This document shows positions 6,316 through 13,805 of a stretch of DNA of 17,153 nucleotides, in pieces. Every line of letters starts with the position of its first letter. Within the stretch, counting starts at the first letter, position 1. The DNA comes from Helicobacter sp. GTDB taxonomy: Bacteria; Campylobacterota; Campylobacteria; Campylobacterales; Helicobacteraceae. The notes under the pieces were generated by a model, which was given only the letters and a program-made list of their open reading frames with translations, was not told where the DNA came from and made no database searches. Both the position numbers and the translations under genes were made by a program. The stretch lies in contig JARHZY010000057.1 in NCBI GenBank assembly GCA_029264655.1, positions 1 through 17,153 on the forward strand. Direction: 5' to 3'.

Positions 6316-6889
6316 TAAAGCAATATTGGGTTTTACTCTATATTTCTCATGTGGATCCCCACGAATATAAACAAGTATTTAGATTTATTGATTTTGGTAT
6401 TTAATGCTATTTACTTGAATTACGCATCACAAAATAATATTAAAAAGCCTACCATACAATACAAATAATGAGAGATATGTATAATCAATTTATAAAATGG
6501 TAATTTTTTAACGCGAATTAAAGAAAGATTCTGGGGTAGGGGGGTGAAAAAATATAAAATTTTTATTTACAAGTATAAAAAATGTTGATTAGATGGGTAT
6601 TAATTATTAAATATATTGGAATGAAAAATATTTGCTAGGATAGTTTAAAGCTAAACCTAATTATATAGTGTTTTTTTATTTACTGGTGTTAAGAAAGCTT
6701 GCATCACACTGCAATAGTCTTAAATATTATATTATTAATACTATTTCTATTTTTTATATTAATACTAGATTTTGCGATGAGTGTATAAAGTTTTATATGT
6801 ATTATATGATTAATTTTCACATTTTTACACATATTAATATAAAATTTAGTATATTCTCATATAAAATATTTTTTATTAAAATATTATGC

Positions 6890-6895
6890 TATCCT
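6890..6895 (+). promoter_or_regulatory. Candidate -10 box TATCCT of the comEA-like gene
   Basis: TATCCT, preceded by GC, lies 40 bp before the ATG at 6930. It is a weak match to TATAAT, chosen because of its distance to the AGGAG ribosome site (6919-6923). Confidence 0.3.
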
Positions 6896-6929
6896 TAACT
6901 TATAGAGCTTTAAATTACAGGAGTTTGTT

Positions 6930-7193
6930 ATGAATAGAATGTTGTGGTTATTTGTTTTACTATCTAGTTGGCTTTTTGCTGCAGTCAATATTAATACAGC
7001 AAGTCAAAAGGAATTAATGACATTACATGGCATAGGCGAAGCAAAAGCAAAAGCTATTATTACATACCGCACAAAAACACGATTTAAGCAAATTGAGGAT
7101 ATTATGCAGGTAAAAGGTATTGGGCAAGCTATTTTTGATAAAATCAAGAATGATATTACTATAACAAACCAACAGCAAACTACAAGAAAATAA
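6930..7193 (+). CDS. Secreted ComEA-like helix-hairpin-helix DNA-binding protein
   Basis: The 87-residue protein begins with a signal peptide (1-17, cleavage likely after LFAA or nearby), then VNINTAS and two helix-hairpin-helix motifs, LHGIGEAKAKAII (32-44) and VKGIGQAIFDKIK (61-73). This is the ComEA C-terminal domain, which binds double-stranded DNA without sequence preference. In transformable bacteria, periplasmic ComEA pulls incoming DNA through the outer membrane. Small secreted one-domain versions are common in Gram-negatives. The start has AGGAG 6 nt upstream; Met4 is a less likely alternative. No other competence gene is nearby, so a role in transformation is inferred from the family. 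It is flanked by long gaps and is probably transcribed alone. Confidence 0.85.
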   Translation: MNRMLWLFVLLSSWLFAAVNINTASQKELMTLHGIGEAKAKAIITYRTKTRFKQIEDIMQVKGIGQAIFDKIKNDITITNQQQTTRK

Positions 7194-7203
7194 AAAGCCT
7201 AGT

Positions 7204-7254
7204 TGCAATATTTTATTGCATCTCTAAATATTATATTGATTGCATAAAATATTG
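7204..7254. repeat. Two overlapping, mutually exclusive inverted repeats
   Basis: TGCAATA (7204-7210) pairs perfectly with TATTGCA (7214-7220). The same left region, CAATATTTTAT plus GCA with one bulged T (7206-7220), can pair instead with TGCATAAAATATTG (7241-7254). The two stems compete for the same bases. There is no T-run directly after either stem, so a simple intrinsic terminator is unlikely; it could protect the 3' end of the comEA-like message. Confidence 0.6.
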
Positions 7255-8200
7255 TATTAAGGATTTATAGTCTTGTGCGTATTTTTTTATTACATATCGA
7301 ATCTAATAATAAAATAGAGATTTGATTATTAAGCGAATAGGTAGAACAAGTTATGTGATAAGAAAAAGTAGGCTTGTAAGATAAATGCAGTGAGCATGTT
7401 AAAAAACTTTACATTTAGTTAGTATATTTATTTAGAAAATACTATTTACTATTCACTACGATATAGATACAAGAATAATCATGTAGGCAATATATATTAA
7501 TATTTACTTACATTGTATATAAAGTAATAATAAGACTATAGAAAAATGTTTGTATTTGTAGCAGCAATACATTTATTTTAAATATAGCTTTATAGTAATT
7601 TTGCTATAACTCTAGCAAGTATATGTGAAATAAATGCAATTTTCTTATCTTTTGATTTTATTTTACTTATTTCATAAATCTAAAATATTTCTATATTCTG
7701 TTATAAAAATTATTTTTCATTATATTATAGAAGTTACATTAAAGTATCTTATATGAGAATTTGTTGTTTGATGGACTTTATAGAATCTTGTATTTGTGTC
7801 TAGTTATTTGTTGTAGCATTCTTGTATCCTTTATATGTTTTTTACCAATTTTATTATTAAAATTTTATTATTGTGGCGTGAATGTTTATCGCTTTAATGA
7901 TTTTTATAAATGAGTGTCATTGGGAATAGAATCTTATCTTTTTGTTTAACTAAATTATTATAGTTTTGGTTTTTGTTGCAAAATGCTATATTATTTTATG
8001 CCTTAAATATTAATCTATGCCTTCATGATAAGTTTTCAATATTTTGTGTCATTTTTAGTAGTTATTCTCAAATTGTTATTGCATTCTTTAAGGTCATGCT
8101 TAATGATTTGTTTTTAAACAACATATAATGTAAAACTTTTTTTGTTAGAATCTATTGCGATGCTATAAATTTGTAATCTATGTTTAATTTAGTGGCTCGT

Positions 8201-8230
8201 AAAAAAAATTAACATATAAGCATTAATGTT
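8201..8230 (-). terminator. Possible weak intrinsic terminator of the PIN-PhoH gene
   Basis: Read on the minus strand, AACAT (8230-8226) and ATGTT (8215-8211) form a 5-bp stem with a 10-nt loop, followed by AA and eight T (8208-8201). It starts 15 nt after the stop codon. The stem is short and AT-rich, so efficiency is doubtful. Confidence 0.35.
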
Positions 8231-8244
8231 TATTGGGGAAGGCA

Positions 8245-9639
8245 TTAGAAATGCGTATCAAACCATCTTGCAATATCACTTCTTATGGTGTGCTTGAGTT
8301 GTAAGCCAAAAATAAAATCATCTTTTTGGGCTTTTAATAATAAGCTTAATGCACCATTACGCAAACGGCTTAAATATGGATGATCAATTTGATTATAATC
8401 GCCTAGAAATACAATACGACTTTTTTCACCCATGCGTGTGCCAATAAGTTTTATAGTTGCATCAGATGCATTTTGCACTTCATCAAAAATAACAAATTTA
8501 TTATGCAGTGTAATCCCTCTAGCATGTGCAATGTCCATAACCTCAATGCGATGTTTTTCAAGAAAATATTGCGTTGCATGCTCTTTATCAAAGCCTTTGC
8601 TCTCTCCTTTATATTCAATACGTTTTGCAAGTGAATGTTCCTTGAGACGCTCAATAATAAAGTTTATACTACTAAAAAGTGGGTACATAAAGTAGTGTAA
8701 CTTTTGATCTTCATCGCCTTTACGGAATCCAAGCTCAGCTTCTTTATCATTTGCTGTAATAGTATTACGCAAATATACAATACCATCAACAACACCCATT
8801 TTTTGCAATGCAATACCCGCCTGCAATGCTGTTAAAGTTTTCCCACTACCTGTGCTTCCTGTAATAATACTTAAGTAGTTGTTGGGATGCAAAAGAATAG
8901 CATAGGCAAGTTTTTGTTCAATATTTAGTGGTAAAATATAGGGCTTTTGTGTTTCTATTATAGAATCTAAATCAAGTATTTCAAGTGCATTGTTTTGTTT
9001 AATGCCAAAATATTTTCTCCCTGTTGCATAACGTGTGCTATCAGTAAAATCAGTTTCATCTATTTCAAAGATATGCCAATTACTGCATTGTTTAAATAGC
9101 ATGCTTTGTTCAAATTGTATTTTATCACTACAATCTCGCAATAAAGTTATTTTGTGTATAAAAGAAATATCTTTTGGTTGTGTGGTTGTTGCCTGATTTA
9201 ATGAAGAAGATTCTATATTTTCTATCATCGAACGCACACGTAGTGCAATATCATTTGTAAGCAATAAAAGTTTATAATCTTTTGCAATTTCACGAATACG
9301 AGCATCATTAAAACCATAATCACTATATGGGGCATAGTATTTCGTGCGTGTAATAACGAAAATTGGCACATTTATATTTTGTGTTTGGAATGCTATACAT
9401 GTAATATAATCTGTTGCCTGCTGTGGTTTTATATTGTAGGTCGTATTATCTGAAACACTATGAATGCAGCGAAAAAATTCACGTGCAAAATAACCACTTT
9501 CACTTTGTTGGTCTTTCTTTCGATCAAGCTCTTCTAATACAATATCAGTGATAAAAAGCTCCATGTTTTTATTGTGTAAATCAATTAGATTTTGTGTATT
9601 GTCAAGGATAATTGAAGTATCAAGCAATATTTGTTGCAT
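8245..9639 (-). CDS. PIN domain-PhoH family ATPase
   Basis: The 464-residue protein fuses two domains. The N-terminal PIN nuclease domain (about 1-140) keeps its acidic metal ligands: Asp7 (LLDTS), the Glu pair near 36-37 (VLEELDRKK), Asp112 (FNDARIR) and Asp130 (TNDIALR). After a linker comes a PhoH P-loop ATPase domain (about 235-464) with Walker A GSTGSGKT (261-268), Walker B VIFDE (383-387) and FLGDYNQID (411-419). Proteins of this design (YlaK type, about 440-470 residues) are thought to be ATP-driven RNA helicase-nucleases; related PhoH2 proteins unwind and cut RNA. The exact substrate is unknown. AAGGGG lies 4 nt before the ATG. The gene is divergent from ugd and is not next to ybeY, the usual partner of the PIN-less PhoH, so it is a separate subfamily. 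Confidence 0.88.
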   Translation of the reverse strand: MQQILLDTSIILDNTQNLIDLHNKNMELFITDIVLEELDRKKDQQSESGYFAREFFRCIHSVSDNTTYNIKPQQATDYITCIAFQTQNINVPIFVITRTKYYAPYSDYGFNDARIREIAKDYKLLLLTNDIALRVRSMIENIESSSLNQATTTQPKDISFIHKITLLRDCSDKIQFEQSMLFKQCSNWHIFEIDETDFTDSTRYATGRKYFGIKQNNALEILDLDSIIETQKPYILPLNIEQKLAYAILLHPNNYLSIITGSTGSGKTLTALQAGIALQKMGVVDGIVYLRNTITANDKEAELGFRKGDEDQKLHYFMYPLFSSINFIIERLKEHSLAKRIEYKGESKGFDKEHATQYFLEKHRIEVMDIAHARGITLHNKFVIFDEVQNASDATIKLIGTRMGEKSRIVFLGDYNQIDHPYLSRLRNGALSLLLKAQKDDFIFGLQLKHTIRSDIARWFDTHF

Positions 9640-9674
9640 TTAACCCCTTATATTGATTATGTAAAATATTATGG

Positions 9675-9680
9675 ATTCTA
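9675..9680 (-). promoter_or_regulatory. Candidate -10 box TAGAAT of the PIN-PhoH gene
   Basis: TAGAAT on the minus strand predicts a leader of about 28 nt. An overlapping CATAAT (9668-9673, minus strand) is an alternative. Confidence 0.35.
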
Positions 9681-9743
9681 TCATAAAATAGAAAAAATAA
9701 AGCAAGTAAATAGTTTTGCAGATATTGATATATGAAAATTCGC

Positions 9744-9749
9744 TATAAT
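9744..9749 (+). promoter_or_regulatory. -10 box TATAAT of ugd
   Basis: A perfect TATAAT, preceded by GC, lies 40 bp before the ATG at 9790, giving a leader of about 33 nt with a GTGAGGAT ribosome site. Confidence 0.6.
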
Positions 9750-9777
9750 AAAAAATTATATATCATTATGCTATTTA

Positions 9778-9785
9778 GTGAGGAT
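9778..9785 (+). promoter_or_regulatory. Ribosome binding site GTGAGGAT that decides the ugd start
   Basis: The only upstream in-frame start, a GTG at 9778, is itself the beginning of this ribosome site. Translation should therefore begin at the ATG at 9790, which opens with the conserved MQIAVIGSGYVG. Confidence 0.7.
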
Positions 9786-9789
9786 AAAT

Positions 9790-11136
9790 ATGCAAATCGC
9801 AGTTATTGGTAGTGGTTATGTAGGACTTGTAGCAGGAGCATGTTTCGCACAGATGGGTAATCATGTAACTTGCCTTGATGTAGATTCTAAAAAGATAGAA
9901 TCTTTGCAGCAGGGACAGATACCAATCTATGAGCCCGGATTAGAAGAAATGGTGCATGCAAATATAAAACTTGGGACTTTATGTTTTACTACAGATAAAA
10001 AGGTGGCTATGGTAAATGCAGAAGTTATTTTTATTGCGGTAGGCACACCTATGGGAGATGATGGTAGTGCGGATTTATCTTTTGTAAAAGCAGTAGCAAG
10101 AGATATTGGTGAGTATATATCTCGCGAATATGTTGTTATTGTGGATAAAAGCACTGTGCCAGTTGGCACTGCAAGAAAAGTGCGGAGTATTATAGAAGAT
10201 ACTCTTACAAAGCGAGAGGCTACACAAAAAATAACTTTTGATGTAGTCAGTAATCCAGAGTTCTTAAAAGAAGGTGTAGCTATTAAAGATTTTATGAGTC
10301 CTGATAGAGTTGTGATTGGCACAGATTCTAAAAAAGCATTAGCTGTAATGAAAGCCCTATATTCACCATTTTTATTAAAAACTGATAGGCTTATACACAT
10401 GGGTATAGAATCTGCAGAGATGACAAAATATGCTGCAAATGCAATGCTTGCGACAAAAATCAGCTTTATTAATGAAATGAGCCAAATTTGCGAACGCGTG
10501 GGTGCAAATATTAATGATGTGCGGCTTGGGATTGGGGCAGATTCTCGTATTGGCTATAGTTTTATTTATCCGGGTTGTGGTTATGGTGGGAGTTGTTTTC
10601 CTAAAGATGTGAGAGCTTTGGAGAAAACAGCTAAAGACTATGGCTATGAGGCAAAGATTCTTCATGCTGTGCAGGATGTCAATGCTGCACAAAAAAAGTT
10701 GCTTGTAGAAAAGATTGTAAAACATTTTGGACAGAATTTACAAGGTCTAAGTTTTTGTATATGGGGTTTAAGTTTTAAGCCAGAAACTGATGATATGCGA
10801 GAGGCAAGTTCTTTAGTGCTTATACATGAGCTTGTCAAAAGAGGAGCATATATCAAAGCGTATGATCCAAAAGCATACCAGCAAGCAAAGTTTTATCTCA
10901 AAGATATTTTAGATTCTATACAATTTATGGCAAGTAAATATGAGGCTTTACAAGGTTGTGTAGCATTGGTATTATTGACTGAATGGAGAGAGTTTAGAAG
11001 CCCAGATTTTGATGAAATACAAAAGCTTTTGACACATCCTATTATTTTTGATGGACGTAATATTTACCAGCATTGTAATTTAGAATCTAAGGGCTTTACA
11101 TACTATCAAATTGGTGTAGGAAAGCAAAGAGAATAA
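9790..11136 (+). CDS. ugd: UDP-glucose 6-dehydrogenase
   Basis: Ugd oxidises UDP-glucose to UDP-glucuronate with two NAD+, supplying uronic acid for surface polysaccharide or lipopolysaccharide. The 448 residues match the family length. Visible motifs: Rossmann GSGYVG (7-12), VGTP (84-87), DKSTVPVGT (119-127), NPEFLKEG (155-162), GYGGSCFPKD (264-273) with catalytic Cys269, and FKPETDDMR (329-337) at the start of the C-terminal UDP-binding domain. Related UDP-mannose/ManNAc dehydrogenases share this architecture, but STVPVGT and GYGGSCFPKD favour the UDP-glucose group. It stands alone, convergent with the SurA-like gene and only 22 bp from it, with no clear terminator between. No glycosyltransferase genes are next to it, so the target glycan is unknown. 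Confidence 0.92.
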   Translation: MQIAVIGSGYVGLVAGACFAQMGNHVTCLDVDSKKIESLQQGQIPIYEPGLEEMVHANIKLGTLCFTTDKKVAMVNAEVIFIAVGTPMGDDGSADLSFVKAVARDIGEYISREYVVIVDKSTVPVGTARKVRSIIEDTLTKREATQKITFDVVSNPEFLKEGVAIKDFMSPDRVVIGTDSKKALAVMKALYSPFLLKTDRLIHMGIESAEMTKYAANAMLATKISFINEMSQICERVGANINDVRLGIGADSRIGYSFIYPGCGYGGSCFPKDVRALEKTAKDYGYEAKILHAVQDVNAAQKKLLVEKIVKHFGQNLQGLSFCIWGLSFKPETDDMREASSLVLIHELVKRGAYIKAYDPKAYQQAKFYLKDILDSIQFMASKYEALQGCVALVLLTEWREFRSPDFDEIQKLLTHPIIFDGRNIYQHCNLESKGFTYYQIGVGKQRE

Positions 11137-11158
11137 AATATATTGCGTGTAACTTGAT

Positions 11159-12052
11159 TTAGCGGACAAATACAATTTTTGAGCGGCTTCTAACACGTTC
11201 AAAATAATCGTTTAGAATTTTTTCTTGATTGTTGGCAATAAGTTTTTGCACTATATAATTTTTTGCTTTTTCAAAATCTACTTGTTCGCTTGCAATCTTT
11301 TGTTTAATGTAGAATGCGACAAAATTACCATCATCAGATTCAAATACTTGTGTAAAAGCATTTTCTTGGCTTGTCAAGAATATATCAGCTACTTGCGATG
11401 GTAGGGAGCTAAGCAGTAAGGTTTCTTCATGATGTGCAATTGTATTTGGTATCTCATTTGTTTTACCTTGTGCAATAAAAGATTCTAATGCATTCTTATC
11501 GCGACTAACAAATTTAATACCAGCAATTTCCTTTGGAATCATAAATTCTTCTAAATGTTCATTATAGTATTTACGCAATTCATCTTCTTGTCCAACATTG
11601 CTAGAAAACAAGATTTTACGCATAAGCTCTTGAGCTAATATTTGTTCTTTTAGCTTTGTGCGGTATTCTGTTAAACTCATCCCTTCTCGCATGATGGCAG
11701 CATAAAATTGATCAAGGTTCATGCCATTTTGTTGTGCAATCTGCGTAATTTGTGCATCCATTTGAGAATCTGTTACTTCAATTTTTAAACGTTTAATTTC
11801 ACTCTCTTTGAGTTTTTCCATAACAAGCATATCTGTGGCACGGAGTTTATCTGTATGGAGTGCAGCCCGCATGCGTTCAATAGCATGCAATGTAATTGGT
11901 TCGCCATTTACAAAAAGTGCAATACCGCCAACAATCTGTGTATTTTTAGAATCTGTAGATGTGGATTGTAATGTTGGATTTACAGATTCTGTATTTGTGC
12001 CTAATGCAACAGCACAACTTAATGTTCCAAGCAAAAATATTTGTTTTAACAT
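11159..12052 (-). CDS. SurA-N-like periplasmic chaperone (PPIase-related)
   Basis: The 297-residue protein has a signal peptide (about 1-18, MLKQIFLLGTLSCAVALG), a Ser/Thr-rich linker, then a SurA-type chaperone domain starting at ALFVNGEPIT (45-54) and running through helices such as SLTEYRTKLKEQILAQELMRKI. A C-terminal segment (about 170-270) sits where a parvulin domain would lie, but lacks its usual HILV start and GG-D-LG signature; only FVAFYIKQK resembles the last parvulin strand (GYHIIK-like). A final helix region returns to the chaperone core. It probably escorts outer-membrane proteins, fitting the BamB-like lipoprotein elsewhere in the window. Isomerase activity is doubtful. The Cys in LSC is a poor lipobox. 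AAGGAT lies 3 nt before the ATG. Similar proteins in H. pylori and C. jejuni (PEB4 type) have a clearer parvulin domain. Confidence 0.75.
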   Translation of the reverse strand: MLKQIFLLGTLSCAVALGTNTESVNPTLQSTSTDSKNTQIVGGIALFVNGEPITLHAIERMRAALHTDKLRATDMLVMEKLKESEIKRLKIEVTDSQMDAQITQIAQQNGMNLDQFYAAIMREGMSLTEYRTKLKEQILAQELMRKILFSSNVGQEDELRKYYNEHLEEFMIPKEIAGIKFVSRDKNALESFIAQGKTNEIPNTIAHHEETLLLSSLPSQVADIFLTSQENAFTQVFESDDGNFVAFYIKQKIASEQVDFEKAKNYIVQKLIANNQEKILNDYFERVRSRSKIVFVR

Positions 12053-12118
12053 GCTTATCCTTTTATATTAATTATTTAAACATTTGTGATTATTACATAT
12101 AAGATAAAATAATTTAAG

Positions 12119-12139
12119 ATTCTAGCGGATTTTATTATA
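12119..12139 (-). promoter_or_regulatory. -10 candidates of the SurA-like gene
   Basis: Two boxes on the minus strand could serve: TATAAT (12134-12139), giving a leader of about 75 nt, and TAGAAT (12119-12124), giving about 60 nt. The first is the perfect match. Confidence 0.4.
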
Positions 12140-12231
12140 CAAAAAAGTGAATCTTGTTGAGAAAAAGTCAAAATTTGTAAATAAAAAGTTAAATATTTTA
12201 AAAATTAAACTTTTTTTAAACTCTAAAAGGG

Positions 12232-12237
12232 TAAAAT
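12232..12237 (+). promoter_or_regulatory. -10 box TAAAAT of the fumarase alpha gene
   Basis: TAAAAT preceded by GGG lies 79 bp before the ATG at 12311, after a T-rich stretch (12210-12217) where a sigma-80 promoter often has its periodic AT signal. Predicted leader is about 67 nt. Confidence 0.45.
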
Positions 12238-12294
12238 GCGAAGTATTATGATTGGAATATAAATCAGAATGAAGAGAGAAGAACCCAAAACCTT

Positions 12295-12301
12295 AAAGGA
12301 G
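12295..12301 (+). promoter_or_regulatory. Ribosome binding site AAAGGAG that decides the fumarase alpha start
   Basis: It lies 9 nt before the ATG at 12311. The longer in-frame ATG at 12269 has no comparable site, and its 14 extra residues are not family sequence. Confidence 0.65.
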
Positions 12302-12310
12302 CTAGTAAAA

Positions 12311-13156
12311 ATGCGTGAAATTCAATGTGAAACGATCTCTGAAGCTGTAAAAGAACTCTGCATTAAAGCGTGTTGCATACAAACACCAGATATAAAAAAT
12401 GCTTTTGTAAAAGCAAAGGAAGTAGAGACTTCTGTTATTGGAAAGAATATTTTAGGCACATTAATAAAAAATGGTGAAATCGCACAAACCAATATGATGC
12501 CAATTTGTCAAGATACAGGCATGACTGTTGTTTTTGCGGAAATTGGGCAAGATGTGCATATTGCAGGTGGTTTATTTAGCGAAGCAATCCATGAGGGTGT
12601 AAGACGTGGATATAAAGATGGTTATTTGCGAAAATCTGTTGTTAATGAACCGCTTTTTGAGCGAAAAAATACAACAGATAATGCTCCAGCTGTTTTGCAT
12701 ACAGATTTGGTGGCTGGTGATAAAATTAAAATAACAGTTGCACCAAAGGGTTTTGGAAGTGAAAATAAAAGTTTATTAAAAATGCTTGTGCCCGCTGATG
12801 GTTTAGATGGTGTAAAAAAATTATTTTTAGAGGCAGTGAAACTTGCTGGTCCAAACGCTTGCCCCCCTATGGTGCTTGGAGTTGGTATTGGTGGGACTAT
12901 GGAAAAAGCTGCAATTTTAGCAAAAAAAGCTGCTATCCGTTCGATAGATTCTAAGAATCCACATCCAAAATATGCTGCACTTGAAGAGGAGTTATTAGAG
13001 CTTGCAAACAAGACAGGTGTTGGACCACAAGGTTTAGGCGGGAATACTACCGCATTTGGTGTTAATATAGAATGGTATCCAACCCATATTGCAGGTATGC
13101 CTGTTGCTGTTAATGTTAATTGCCATGCAGCAAGGCATTATAGTGCTGTATTGTAG
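12311..13156 (+). CDS. ttdA: Class I [4Fe-4S] fumarate hydratase (fumarase/tartrate dehydratase type), alpha subunit
   Basis: This 281-residue protein is the N-terminal half of the class I fumarase fold, which as a heterodimer with the beta subunit interconverts fumarate and malate. The three Cys that hold the catalytic [4Fe-4S] cluster are visible: Cys66 (MPICQDTG), Cys184 (GPNACPPMV) and Cys271 (NVNCHAARH). The conserved GIGGT (192-196) and GLGGNTTAFG (241-250) are also present. Such clusters lose one iron and inactivate on contact with oxygen or superoxide. The related L-tartrate dehydratase cannot be told apart by motif alone, but fumarase is the likelier role in a respiratory TCA cycle. 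The beta subunit normally follows at once; here it lies 2 kb downstream (15185-15739) after two hemerythrins. H. pylori uses a class II FumC instead. Confidence 0.9.
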   Translation: MREIQCETISEAVKELCIKACCIQTPDIKNAFVKAKEVETSVIGKNILGTLIKNGEIAQTNMMPICQDTGMTVVFAEIGQDVHIAGGLFSEAIHEGVRRGYKDGYLRKSVVNEPLFERKNTTDNAPAVLHTDLVAGDKIKITVAPKGFGSENKSLLKMLVPADGLDGVKKLFLEAVKLAGPNACPPMVLGVGIGGTMEKAAILAKKAAIRSIDSKNPHPKYAALEEELLELANKTGVGPQGLGGNTTAFGVNIEWYPTHIAGMPVAVNVNCHAARHYSAVL

Positions 13157-13391
13157 TCAATTTGAAGTTAGGGGATAGCGGTATTTATGAGAAGTTTTTC
13201 TATTGTAGTATGGGACAATATATGTAATATGCAAAATATTTTCGTTAATACACAATATGAAATAACTTTTCGTTTTATTTTGCAGATCAATAGAACAATT
13301 GTCAATCATTGGTGTTTTGCTAAAATAAACAAGGTTTTAATAGTATCGTTTAGTGATATAAAAAAATATATTTTGCTATAAGGAAGCATAT

Positions 13392-13805
13392 ATGTATCCA
13401 AAGCTTACAATATACCAAAAATATCATCAAGATTCTATTGAGTTATTGAGGTATATGCAACATTACTCTTGCAATTTTACATTGGCGTTAAAGCAATGGT
13501 TTTTTGAATATATAATTATATTGCAAGGCTATATATATATGATATACCGCAAGGTGATACAATTACTTATGGCTACTATCACGATAGATTCTCATATAAT
13601 AAAAAAACTATGCATACTCATTTATATTATTTTTATATATATGCAGAAAAACAAAAAGCAAAAAAGCATATCTATGTTTATAGGTAGCACAAAACCTATA
13701 ATATTAATGCAAAATATTATTTATAGGCTAGAAAGATTAGCTACAAATTTTGTTGTATATGCATTATTTATATTTTGTCAATATTTTAGAAGTAAGGAGT
13801 TGTAA
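13392..13805 (+). CDS. Doubtful 137-residue hypothetical protein
   Basis: The frame has a plausible ribosome site (AAGGA before the ATG) and a TATAAG-like box just upstream, and its stop directly abuts the next gene's ATG. Against it, the product is dominated by Ile, Tyr, Phe and Lys, shows no domain, and has short hydrophobic patches (for example IIKKLCILIYIIFIYM) but no clear topology. The composition is what random AT-rich DNA gives. A small membrane protein is possible. Confidence 0.2.
   Translation: MYPKLTIYQKYHQDSIELLRYMQHYSCNFTLALKQWFFEYIIILQGYIYMIYRKVIQLLMATITIDSHIIKKLCILIYIIFIYMQKNKKQKSISMFIGSTKPIILMQNIIYRLERLATNFVVYALFIFCQYFRSKEL
13679..13700. repeat. Perfect 7-bp hairpin upstream of the first hemerythrin
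   Basis: TATAGGT and ACCTATA enclose an 8-nt loop (AGCACAAA). It is one of the few GC-containing stems in this AT-rich stretch and ends 105 bp before the hemerythrin ATG. It could be an operator or an RNA leader structure. Confidence 0.5.

Larger units (their letters stand above)
6296..6929. other. Gene-poor region downstream of hsrA, possible small RNA locus
   Basis: No convincing protein gene lies here. Features seen: a perfect TATAAT at 6310-6315; shortly downstream a possible folded RNA in which ATATT (6323-6327) pairs with AATAT (6364-6368) around a GTGG/CCAC hairpin (6351-6354 with 6359-6362); and an isolated G-tract (GGGG at 6533-6536 and GGGGGG at 6539-6544). From memory, the H. pylori sRNA RepG lies in the equivalent gap beside HP1043. 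I see no strong terminator that would delimit such an RNA. Confidence 0.4.
7194..8244. other. About 1 kb of gene-poor AT-rich DNA between the comEA-like and phoH genes
   Basis: No ORF of useful length with a ribosome site is present on either strand. Nested inverted repeats lie at 7204-7254 just after the comEA-like gene, and a possible terminator for the PhoH gene lies at 8201-8230. A short GTG frame at 7275-7325 with an upstream AAGGA encodes only 16 residues. Some pieces read like coding sequence broken by stops (for example near 7770-7830 on the minus strand), so an old decayed gene is possible but not shown. No tRNA-like TTC-purine-A arm with a matching acceptor stem was noticed. Confidence 0.45.
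13157..13805. other. 649-bp stretch between fumarase alpha and the first hemerythrin
   Basis: No recognised gene. A 137-codon frame (13392-13805) has AAGGA 8 nt before its ATG and ends right at the hemerythrin start, but its Ile/Tyr/Lys-rich product looks like translated AT-rich DNA and resembles nothing I know. Candidate -10 boxes are TAAAAT (13321-13326) and TATAAG (13377-13382). A perfect 7-bp hairpin, TATAGGT (13679-13685) with ACCTATA (13694-13700), loop 8 nt, has no T-run after it. The stretch may hold a promoter and long leader for the hemerythrin genes or the remains of a lost gene. Confidence 0.45.

Noticed and set aside
6668..6898. 76-codon frame (GTG start) after hsrA
   Set aside because: No ribosome site; product is Ile/Tyr/Phe-rich without a pattern, as expected from translated AT-rich DNA.
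7275..7325. 16-residue GTG frame (MRIFLLHIE...) with AAGGA upstream
   Set aside because: Too short, spacing too long, and followed by stops; at best a gene remnant.
9927..10400. 157-codon minus-strand frame inside ugd
   Set aside because: Antisense shadow of a strongly conserved gene; no ribosome site or domain.
12622..13011. 129-codon minus-strand frame inside fumarase alpha
   Set aside because: Antisense shadow; the plus strand has all cluster Cys motifs.
13187..13381. 64-codon frame after fumarase alpha
   Set aside because: No ribosome site, no recognisable sequence, same composition as surrounding noncoding DNA.
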